From contig DAHVMA010000082.1 of NCBI GenBank assembly GCA_027320105.1, positions 1 to 19,349 on the forward strand: DNA of 19,349 nucleotides. Reading direction: 5' to 3'. This document shows positions 13,762-19,349 of the stretch, in pieces (positions within the stretch are counted from its first letter, which is position 1; each line of letters opens with the position of its first letter). The DNA comes from JAKAQB01 sp027320105. GTDB lineage: Bacteria > Actinomycetota > Acidimicrobiia > Acidimicrobiales > Palsa-688. The translations under genes were made by a program, and so were the position numbers. Under the pieces are notes generated by a model that worked only from the letters and a program-made list of their open reading frames with translations, did no database searches and was not told the origin of the DNA.

Positions 13762-16320
13762 GTGAGGGCCATCCGCAGCTTCACCGTCCGCGCCCGGCTC
13801 CCCGAGGCGCTCTCCCCGCTCCGTGAGCTGGCGTTCAACCTTCGCTGGTCGTGGGACACCCGGACCAGGGACCTGTTCCGGTGGGTCGACCCCCAGATCT
13901 GGGAGTCGAGCTTCCACGACCCGGTACGCCTCCTGGGCCTCGTAGACCAGCGCAGGCTCGAGAAGCTGTCCGCCGACCCGGCCTTCATGGTCGTGCTCGG
14001 CGAGCTCCATGAGAAGCTGGCCCGCTCCTCGACGGTGGCCCGGTGGTTCCAGGCCCGCTCGGACAGCCCGCTGCGCTCCGTCGCCTACTTCTCACCCGAG
14101 TTCGGCATAGCCGAGGCGCTGCCCCAGTACTCCGGGGGCCTGGGGGTGCTCGCCGGCGACCACCTGAAGGCGGCAAGCAACCTCGGCGTGCCGCTCACCG
14201 GCGTCGGCCTGCTGTACCGCATGGGCTACTTCCGCCAGTACCTCAACGCCGAGGGTTGGCAGGACGAGCGCTACCCGGTGCTCGACCCCCACGCCATGGC
14301 CCTCCGCCCCGTCGAGGACGTGCACGTCCGGGTCGATCTGGGCGGCGAGCAACTCGTGGCCCAGGTGTGGCTGGCCGAGGTGGGCCGGGTGCAGCTCTAC
14401 CTGCTCGACGCCGACGTCGAGGCCAACCCCACACACCTGCGGGAGGTGACCGACCGGCTCTACGGCGGCGGCGTCGAGCACCGCCTGCGCCAGGAGATCC
14501 TCCTCGGCGTCGGTGGCGTCCGGGCCCTGCAGGCGCTCGGGGTCCAGGCCCAGGTGTTCCACACCAACGAGGGACATGCCGGGTTCCTCGGGCTGGAGCG
14601 CATCAGGCTGCTGGCGCGCGACGAGAAGCTCAGCCTCCCCGAGGCCATCGAGGCGGTGCGATCAGCGACGATCTTCACCACTCACACGCCGGTGCCGGCC
14701 GGCATCGACCGCTTCCCGCGCGAGCTGATGGAGCGGTACTTCTCCGGGTGGGCGGACGAGGTCGGCGTCACCATGGACGACCTGATGGCCCTCGGCCACT
14801 TCGCCGACGACCCGCCCGACACCCCATTCAACATGGCGGTGATGGGCCTGCGGCTGGCGGGCCGGTCCAACGGCGTGGCCAAGCTCCACGGCCGCACCAG
14901 TCGCCAGATGTTCCAGCCGCTGTGGCCCACCGTAGCGGTGGACGAGGTGCCGATCCTGTCGGTCACCAACGGGGTGCACGGGCGCACGTGGGTGTCCCCG
15001 GAGATGGACGACCTGCTCACGAGGTACGTGTCGCCGGCATGGGACGAAGCGGGCCCCGCCGAATGGGCCCGCATCGACGACGCCCGCGACGACGAGTTGT
15101 GGCGCGTCCGGGAGCAGGGCCGGGAGGCGCTCGTCACCTTCGTCCGAGCCCGCCTCAGGCGATCGCTGCTGGCGGCGGGGGTTCCGAGCGTCGACGCCGC
15201 CTGGACCGACGACGTCCTCGATCCCCGCTACCTCGTAGTGGGCTTCGCGCGCCGCTTCGCGAGCTACAAGCGGGCCACCCTCCTCCTCTCCCGACCCGAC
15301 CGCCTCCGCGCCCTGCTCCTCGACGAGCAGCGCCCTTTGCAGCTCGTGTTTGCCGGGAAGGCCCATCCGGCGGACGAGGTGGGCAAGGAGATGATCTCCC
15401 AGATCGCCCGCTTTTCGGCCGATCCGGCCGTCCGGCACCGCATCACCTTCGTCGAGGACTACGACATCTCCGTCGCGCGGACCCTGTACCAGGGCAGCGA
15501 CGTGTGGATGAACACACCACGCCGCCCGATGGAGGCAAGCGGCACCAGCGGCATGAAGGCGGCGCTCAACGGCGCTCTCAACTGCTCGACGCTCGACGGC
15601 TGGTGGGACGAGATGTTCGACGGCGACAACGGCTGGGCGATCCCCTCCGCCGAGTCGTACGAGGACATCGAGCGCCGCGACGAGATCGAAGCCGAGAACC
15701 TGTTCGAGATCCTCGAACGCCAGGTCGTGCCGCTGTTCTACGACCGCTCGGGGGGCCGGGTGCCGCGCGAGTGGATCCGCCGGGTGAAGGGCAGCCTCCG
15801 GTCCCTCGGCCCGGAGGTGCTCGCCTCCCGCATGGTCCGCGACTACGTCGAGGCGATGTACGAGCCGACGGCGACCCGAGCAGAGCGGCTGTCTCGCAAA
15901 GGTCACGCCGCGGCCCGCCACCTGGCGGGCTGGAGGCAGCGCGTCGTGGCCGCCTGGCCGCAGGTCGCCGTCGTGCGCGTCGACGGTGAGTCGGTGGCCG
16001 GACCGGTGGACCTCGGCGCCAGCCGTGAGGTGAGCGTCGAGGTGTGGCTCGGGGACCTCTGCCCCGGCGACGTCGCCGTCCAGCTCATCCATGGCCCGGT
16101 GGCGGCCGGCGACGAGTTGGTCGACAGCGGCATCGCCGAGATGCACCTCGACGGCGGAGACGAAGGAGAGGAGGAGGAGCGGGGGGAGGACGGCGTCTGG
16201 CGGTACCGCGGCTCGTTCACCTGCGAGCGTGCTGGGCGCCACGGCTACACGGTCCGGATCATCCCCTCCCACGCCGAGCTCTGCGACCCGATGGAGCTCG
16301 GGTGCGTCACGTGGGCCTAG
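13762..16320 (+). CDS. glgP: Alpha-glucan (glycogen) phosphorylase GlgP
   Basis: An 852-residue GT35 enzyme releasing glucose 1-phosphate from alpha-1,4-glucan. The N-terminus (RAIRSFTVRARLPEALSPL, then LAFNLRWSWDTRTRDLF) is the DUF3417 domain found in actinobacterial-type phosphorylases. The catalytic part follows: YFSPEFGIAEALPQYSGGLG, FHTNEGHAGFLGLERI, FTTHTPVPAGIDRFP and GFARRFASYKRATLLL. The pyridoxal phosphate site is MEASGTSGMKAALNG with Lys599 as the cofactor lysine. It belongs to the shorter, divergent class (TIGR02094 type) rather than the muscle/MalP class. GTG at 13762 is chosen because homologues begin at this MRAIRxFTV-like point and TACCGT sits 7 bases upstream. A start at 13723 would add 13 unrelated residues. 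It is divergent from the glgE operon and turns over the same polymer. Confidence 0.94.
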   Translation: MRAIRSFTVRARLPEALSPLRELAFNLRWSWDTRTRDLFRWVDPQIWESSFHDPVRLLGLVDQRRLEKLSADPAFMVVLGELHEKLARSSTVARWFQARSDSPLRSVAYFSPEFGIAEALPQYSGGLGVLAGDHLKAASNLGVPLTGVGLLYRMGYFRQYLNAEGWQDERYPVLDPHAMALRPVEDVHVRVDLGGEQLVAQVWLAEVGRVQLYLLDADVEANPTHLREVTDRLYGGGVEHRLRQEILLGVGGVRALQALGVQAQVFHTNEGHAGFLGLERIRLLARDEKLSLPEAIEAVRSATIFTTHTPVPAGIDRFPRELMERYFSGWADEVGVTMDDLMALGHFADDPPDTPFNMAVMGLRLAGRSNGVAKLHGRTSRQMFQPLWPTVAVDEVPILSVTNGVHGRTWVSPEMDDLLTRYVSPAWDEAGPAEWARIDDARDDELWRVREQGREALVTFVRARLRRSLLAAGVPSVDAAWTDDVLDPRYLVVGFARRFASYKRATLLLSRPDRLRALLLDEQRPLQLVFAGKAHPADEVGKEMISQIARFSADPAVRHRITFVEDYDISVARTLYQGSDVWMNTPRRPMEASGTSGMKAALNGALNCSTLDGWWDEMFDGDNGWAIPSAESYEDIERRDEIEAENLFEILERQVVPLFYDRSGGRVPREWIRRVKGSLRSLGPEVLASRMVRDYVEAMYEPTATRAERLSRKGHAAARHLAGWRQRVVAAWPQVAVVRVDGESVAGPVDLGASREVSVEVWLGDLCPGDVAVQLIHGPVAAGDELVDSGIAEMHLDGGDEGEEEERGEDGVWRYRGSFTCERAGRHGYTVRIIPSHAELCDPMELGCVTWA

Positions 16321-16343
16321 AACGGCCTAGAACGGCCTAGAAC
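16314..16343. repeat. Three perfect tandem copies of a 10-bp unit at the glgP stop codon
   Basis: GGCCTAGAAC occurs three times without a gap (16314-16323, 16324-16333, 16334-16343). The first copy contains the glgP TAG stop. Because the unit is 10 bases long, its TAG falls in all three forward frames. CTAG is self-complementary, so the same holds on the minus strand. It lies between the convergent ends of glgP and the enoyl-CoA hydratase gene, which stops at 16353. GGCC arms could also form short alternative hairpins. Confidence 0.9.
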
Positions 16344-16352
16344 CCGAGCCTC

Positions 16353-17129
16353 TCAGCGGCCCCGGAACGTCGCCTTGCCCGGCCCCTGCTCCAGGAACGA
16401 GCGCACCCCGTCGCTGGCGTCGTCGGTCCTGAACACCTCGACGAACAGCTCCGCCTCGATCTCCAGACCGTCGCCGAGCGTGCCGTCGAGGCCCCGGTCG
16501 ATGGCCAACTTGGCGTACTGCTGGGCAACCAGCGGGCCGCGAGCCTGGGCGGACGCCAGATCGAGGGCGGCGTCGAGCACCCCGTCGGCAGGGGCGACGT
16601 ACTCGGCCAGGCCGATGCGCAACGCCTCGTCGGCGCCGACGTGCCGGCCGGTGAGCACCAGGTCCTTGGCCCGCCCGGGCCCGACCAGGCGGCTGAGGCG
16701 CTGGGTCCCGCCGGCGCCGGGGATGATGCCGAGCTGGACCTCCGGCTGGCCGAGCGTGGCCGTCTCGCCCACCACCCTCAGGTCGCAGGCGAGCGCCAGC
16801 TCACAGCCCCCACCGAGGGCGTAGCCGCTCACGGCGGCGATGACCGTGCGGGGAAGGCCGGCGACACGGTCGAACGCCGCCCGGAAGTGGCGGCCGTAGC
16901 TGAACGCCTCCTCCGGCCCACGTAAACCGGAGATGTCGGCGCCGGCGGCGAAGATCCTCGGCCCGCCCCAGATCACGACGGCGCCGGGGAGATCGGCCGC
17001 CAGCGCCTCGAAGACGGCCTCGAGCTGGGTCAGCAGCTCGACGGACAGGGCGTTCGCCTTGGGCCTGTCCAGGGTGACGAGCGCCACCCCGTCAGGGCGG
17101 CGCTCGACGTGGACGTACTCGTCGGTCAT
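16353..17129 (-). CDS. Enoyl-CoA hydratase/isomerase (crotonase family)
   Basis: A 258-residue crotonase-fold protein. LVTLDRPKANALS is the N-terminal signature and FAAGADISGL the first oxyanion-hole segment. AAVSGYALGGGCELALACDLR carries Glu110 and LGQPEVQLGIIPGAGGTQRL carries Glu130. The two glutamates are 20 residues apart, as in true 2-enoyl-CoA hydratases (Glu144/Glu164 in the rat enzyme), so hydration of trans-2-enoyl-CoA is likely. It would act in the cytoplasm in fatty acid or amino acid acyl-CoA breakdown. The ATG at 17129 overlaps the meaB stop as ATGA, so the two genes form an operon. TAGCGT lies 6 bases before the ATG, which might also allow a leaderless internal start. Chain-length preference cannot be read. 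Confidence 0.92.
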   Translation of the reverse strand: MTDEYVHVERRPDGVALVTLDRPKANALSVELLTQLEAVFEALAADLPGAVVIWGGPRIFAAGADISGLRGPEEAFSYGRHFRAAFDRVAGLPRTVIAAVSGYALGGGCELALACDLRVVGETATLGQPEVQLGIIPGAGGTQRLSRLVGPGRAKDLVLTGRHVGADEALRIGLAEYVAPADGVLDAALDLASAQARGPLVAQQYAKLAIDRGLDGTLGDGLEIEAELFVEVFRTDDASDGVRSFLEQGPGKATFRGR

Positions 17130-18079
17130 GGCGCGACGCTAGCCAGGAGCTCGGCGGCCGCCGATGCCGGGTCGAGACGGTGGGCGAGCACGGCGCCCGT
17201 GACGCGCTCCCACACGGCCCCCTCGTGGTAGGTGCGGGCGTCGGCGGCCAGGCGGCGGACGAGCACGTCCTCCATCTCGGCGAGAAGCCGCGCCCGCCGG
17301 CGCTCCTCGAGGAGCCCCGTGCCGGCCAGCCACCTCCTGTGGCCGCGGACCGCGGCCCACAGCTCGGGGAGCCCCCGACCGGCGGTGGCGTCGGTGAGCA
17401 CGACCGGCGGCCGCCATCCGCCCGGGGCCGGACCCAGGTCGAGCATGGCCGCCAGGTCCCGCCGGGCCTGCTCCGCCCCGGGCCGGTCCGTCTTGTTGAC
17501 CACGAGCACGTCGGCCACCTCGAGGAGCCCAGCCTTTGCCGCCTGGACGCTGTCGCCCCATCCAGCGGTGACGACCACGACTGTCGTGTCGGCGGCGCCG
17601 GCGACGGCGACCTCGACCTGACCGACGCCCACCGTCTCGACGAGCACCAGCGGGAAGCCCGCCGCCACCAGCGTGCGCACCGCTTCGGGCACCGCCAGGG
17701 CGAGCCCCCCGAGGTGGCCCCGGCTGGCGATGGACCGGATGAAGACCCCGGGGTCGCCGGCGTGGCCCTGCATCCGCACGCGGTCGCCGAGGATCGCTCC
17801 TCCGGAGAAAGGCGACGATGGGTCGACGGCGAGCACACCGACCGGACCGGACCGCCTCGCCTCCACGACCAGCCCGGACGCGAGTGTCGATTTCCCAGCT
17901 CCTGGCGCACCGGTAAGCCCGACCACCTGATCGGGTGAAGCGCTCAGAGGGAACGTGAGGGCGGCGACCCGCTGCGCCTTTCCCCCTCCCCCTTCGACAT
18001 ACGACAGGAGCCGCCCGAGCGCGCGCCTATCCCCCCCAAGGGCGGCGTCCAGCAGCTCGCTCGCGTCTGTGGCCGGCAC
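17126..18079 (-). CDS. meaB: MeaB/ArgK-family GTPase (methylmalonyl-CoA mutase chaperone)
   Basis: A 317-residue G3E-family GTPase. Walker A is GAPGAGKST (57-65). VDPSSPFSGGAILGDRVRM (85-103) and FIRSIASRGHLGGL are family signatures. VETVGVGQVEVAVAGAADT (147-165) is the switch/Walker B region, and VVNKTD ends at residue 198 as the guanine-specificity motif. MeaB-like proteins protect and reload adenosylcobalamin-dependent acyl-CoA mutases such as methylmalonyl-CoA mutase. The mutase genes are not in the window, so the exact partner is unknown. The region usually reading PGLGDxIQAIKAG is here AGWGDSVQAAKAG, a mild divergence. The start is GTG at 18077-18079. It is divergent from the M20 peptidase gene with only 22 bp between start codons and is followed by the crotonase gene with an ATGA overlap. 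Confidence 0.9.
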   Translation of the reverse strand: MPATDASELLDAALGGDRRALGRLLSYVEGGGGKAQRVAALTFPLSASPDQVVGLTGAPGAGKSTLASGLVVEARRSGPVGVLAVDPSSPFSGGAILGDRVRMQGHAGDPGVFIRSIASRGHLGGLALAVPEAVRTLVAAGFPLVLVETVGVGQVEVAVAGAADTTVVVVTAGWGDSVQAAKAGLLEVADVLVVNKTDRPGAEQARRDLAAMLDLGPAPGGWRPPVVLTDATAGRGLPELWAAVRGHRRWLAGTGLLEERRRARLLAEMEDVLVRRLAADARTYHEGAVWERVTGAVLAHRLDPASAAAELLASVAP

Positions 18080-18101
18080 GGCTGCTCAGTATGGTCGGGG
18101 C
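18080..18101. promoter_or_regulatory. 22-bp divergent promoter between meaB and the M20 peptidase gene
   Basis: Only 22 bases separate the two GTG starts. On the + strand TATGGT (18090-18095) lies 6 bases before the peptidase GTG. On the minus strand CATACT (18093-18088), largely the same bases, lies 8 bases before the meaB GTG. Both genes would then be leaderless or nearly so, and their polymerase sites would overlap. A short GGGG (18097-18100) before the peptidase GTG could instead be a poor ribosome site. Confidence 0.4.
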
Positions 18102-19274
18102 GTGCGCAGCCACGTCGACGTCGACCGCCTGGTGGAGCTCACGTCCGCGCTCGTCGCCGTGGACACCCGCAACCCGCCCGGCAACGAGGTGGCGGCAGCC
18201 GGCGTCGCCCGCGACGCTCTCGCTGCGTGGCAGCCGGCGTGGACGGAGGTCGAGCCTGCCCCAGGGCGGCGTTCGCTCGTCGCCGCCATCCCCCACCCCG
18301 ACGGTCCGGGCGAGAGGCCGACGCTCATCGTCAATGGCCACCTCGACGTCGTGGGCGTGAGGCGGGAGCAGTGGAGTGGCGACCCGTTCGGGCCCTGGGT
18401 CGCCGGCGGGCGGCTGTACGGGCGGGGCACGGCCGACATGAAGGGCGGGGTGGCTGCCGCCATCTGCGCCCTCGACGCCCTGGCCCGTTCCGGGGGCGTG
18501 CCGGGATGGGATGTCGTGTTCCACCTGGTGGCCGACGAGGAGGCAGGCGGCACGCTCGGGACCCGAGCCCTGCTCGACGCCGGGCTCATCCGCGGCGACG
18601 CCTGCCTGGTCCCCGAACCGACCGGAATGGCGGTCTGCACAGCCGAGCGCGGCCTGCTGCAGGCCCGGCTCAGCGTGCACGGCCTCGGCGGGCACGGCAG
18701 CCGGCCGGGCGATGCCGTGTCCGCCATCGAGCACGCCGCCCGGGTGGCGCTCGCGCTGCACGCCGCCGACTTCGGCGAGGAGCACCCGCTGCTCGGCCGG
18801 CCGTCGGCGAACGTCGGCACCATCGAGGGCGGCAGCGGCGTCAACACCGTCGCCGAGTCCTGCGTGCTCGGCGTGGACCGGCGGGTGCTGCCGGGCGTGT
18901 CGCCGGAGTCGGCGATGGGCTCGCTCCGTGCCCGTGTGGAAGCGGCCGGGGTGGAAGGGCTGCGCTACGAGTTGGAGGAGATCGCGTTCGGCGAGGGCAG
19001 CGAGCTGCCGGCGTCGCACCCCTGGGCCGGCGACGTGCGGGCCGCTGTGCGCTCGGTCACCGGGACGGAGCCGGCGACGATCGGCATGAGCTTCACGACC
19101 GACGCCCGCTTCGTCCGCAACCAGGCCGGGATCCCAGCGGTGGTCTGCGGGCCGGGCGAGATCGCCCAGGCGCACACCACCGACGAGTGGGTGGCGATCG
19201 ACCAGCTGGTCGACGCCACGGCCGCCTTCGCCGCTCTGATGGCTACGGCGCCGGCATGGTGGACCGCCCCGTAG
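18102..19274 (+). CDS. M20-family metallopeptidase (ArgE/DapE/carboxypeptidase G2-like)
   Basis: A 390-residue two-zinc amidohydrolase. Metal ligands and catalytic residues are in family order: His80 and Asp82 in VNGHLDVV, bridging Asp112 in YGRGTADMKGG, general base Glu146 and ligand Glu147 in VADEEAGG, an acidic position Glu172 in VPEPTG, and C-terminal His358 in AQAHTTDEW. The dimerisation domain (about 190-295) contains GLGGHGSRPGDAVSAIEHAA and NVGTIEGGSGVNTVAE. The family removes acyl or amino acid groups from N-acyl amino acids or peptides (acetylornithine deacetylase, succinyl-diaminopimelate desuccinylase, dipeptidases). The substrate cannot be assigned because no biosynthetic neighbours are visible. 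The open frame continues 49 codons upstream through meaB. The first sensible start is GTG at 18102, with TATGGT 6 bases upstream. Confidence 0.9.
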   Translation: MRSHVDVDRLVELTSALVAVDTRNPPGNEVAAAGVARDALAAWQPAWTEVEPAPGRRSLVAAIPHPDGPGERPTLIVNGHLDVVGVRREQWSGDPFGPWVAGGRLYGRGTADMKGGVAAAICALDALARSGGVPGWDVVFHLVADEEAGGTLGTRALLDAGLIRGDACLVPEPTGMAVCTAERGLLQARLSVHGLGGHGSRPGDAVSAIEHAARVALALHAADFGEEHPLLGRPSANVGTIEGGSGVNTVAESCVLGVDRRVLPGVSPESAMGSLRARVEAAGVEGLRYELEEIAFGEGSELPASHPWAGDVRAAVRSVTGTEPATIGMSFTTDARFVRNQAGIPAVVCGPGEIAQAHTTDEWVAIDQLVDATAAFAALMATAPAWWTAP

Positions 19275-19347
19275 GCCGGCGGGGCGCCGGCGGGGGCGAG
19301 GGGAGCGGGGGGAGCGGCACGGTCGGGGGCGGGGTCGGGGTCGGGGC
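19243..19347 (-). CDS. Possible proline-rich C-terminal tail of a convergent gene (5' part outside window)
   Basis: On the minus strand, from the window edge, one frame reads APTPTPPPTVPLPPLPSPP, continues PAPRRPTGRSTMPAP and stops at TAG (19243-19245), overlapping the peptidase 3' end by 32 bases. Proline/threonine-rich tails of this kind occur in secreted or wall-associated actinobacterial proteins. C-rich DNA gives proline in many frames by chance, so this is only a possibility. Confidence 0.22.
   Translation of the reverse strand, partial: APTPTPPPTVPLPPLPSPPPAPRRPTGRSTMPAP
19292..19346 (+). repeat. G-tract cluster with G-quadruplex potential after the M20 peptidase gene
   Basis: Two groups of G runs follow the peptidase stop: 19292-19312 (runs of 5, 4 and 6) and 19325-19346 (runs of 5, 4, 4 and 4 separated by C, TC, TC). 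The second group fits the G4 consensus of four runs of at least three G with loops of 1-2 bases. It may act on transcript ends or may simply be the complement of proline codons. Confidence 0.5.
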
Positions 19348-19349
19348 CG

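Noticed and set aside
14662..16272. A 536-codon minus-strand frame opposite glgP
   Set aside because: No motif is visible, and glgP on the + strand has the full phosphorylase signature including the cofactor lysine.
17955..18101. Upstream start of the M20 peptidase within meaB
   Set aside because: The extra 49 residues are unrelated to M20 proteins and lie antisense to meaB coding sequence.
1..19349. CRISPR arrays, tRNA/rRNA genes, insertion sequences or phage/defence genes
   Set aside because: No regularly spaced direct repeats, cloverleaf or rRNA sequence, transposase, integrase or known defence motif was seen on either strand.

Overview
The window is very GC-rich DNA with almost all third codon positions G or C. 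It looks chromosomal, from a high-GC actinobacterium. The evidence is the GlgE-pathway cluster with a divergent glgP carrying an actinobacterial-type N-terminal domain, several GTG starts, an ACT-type amino acid permease and an MmpL-like transporter. The class cannot be fixed from the sequence; an uncultured soil or aquatic lineage such as Acidimicrobiia is a guess. I see no tRNA, rRNA, CRISPR array, insertion sequence, integrase or phage gene. Gene density is high and codon use looks even, so this reads as stable core or near-core genome rather than an island.

Layout. Bases 1-1705 hold the 3' end of a short-chain dehydrogenase gene and a complete amino acid permease (+ strand), closed by a G/C hairpin. 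Bases 1746-5872 (minus strand) hold, in transcription order, an ECF sigma factor, a zinc-binding membrane anti-sigma factor, a MarR-family regulator and an MMPL (RND-type) exporter. The sigma/anti-sigma pair and the marR/mmpL pair each overlap by ATGA. A candidate ECF promoter lies upstream of the sigma gene, and a perfect 6-bp-arm palindrome abuts the marR start codon. A 412-base gap (5873-6284) carries a long nested hairpin. Bases 6285-13702 (minus strand) are the tightly coupled operon glgE-treS-mak-glgB, with glgP divergent at 13762-16320. Bases 16353-18079 (minus strand) carry meaB and an enoyl-CoA hydratase/isomerase gene, coupled by ATGA. Bases 18102-19274 (+) encode an M20 metallopeptidase starting only 22 bp from meaB. 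The window ends in G-tract DNA, possibly the proline-rich tail of a convergent gene.

How the genes work together. TreS interconverts trehalose and maltose, Mak phosphorylates maltose to maltose 1-phosphate, GlgE polymerises it into alpha-1,4-glucan, GlgB branches the glucan, and GlgP releases glucose 1-phosphate. The locus therefore encodes a complete trehalose-to-glycogen route plus a degrading enzyme, in a known actinobacterial arrangement. The sigma/anti-sigma and MarR/MMPL pairs suggest envelope-stress and efflux control. MeaB and the crotonase suggest acyl-CoA and methylmalonyl-CoA metabolism.

I found no convincing undescribed multi-gene system. The more interesting signals are small: the 51-nt hairpin after glgB, apparent leaderless starts (TANNNT 6-7 nt before ATG/GTG) at several promoters, a three-frame stop repeat between convergent genes, and very tight divergent promoters.
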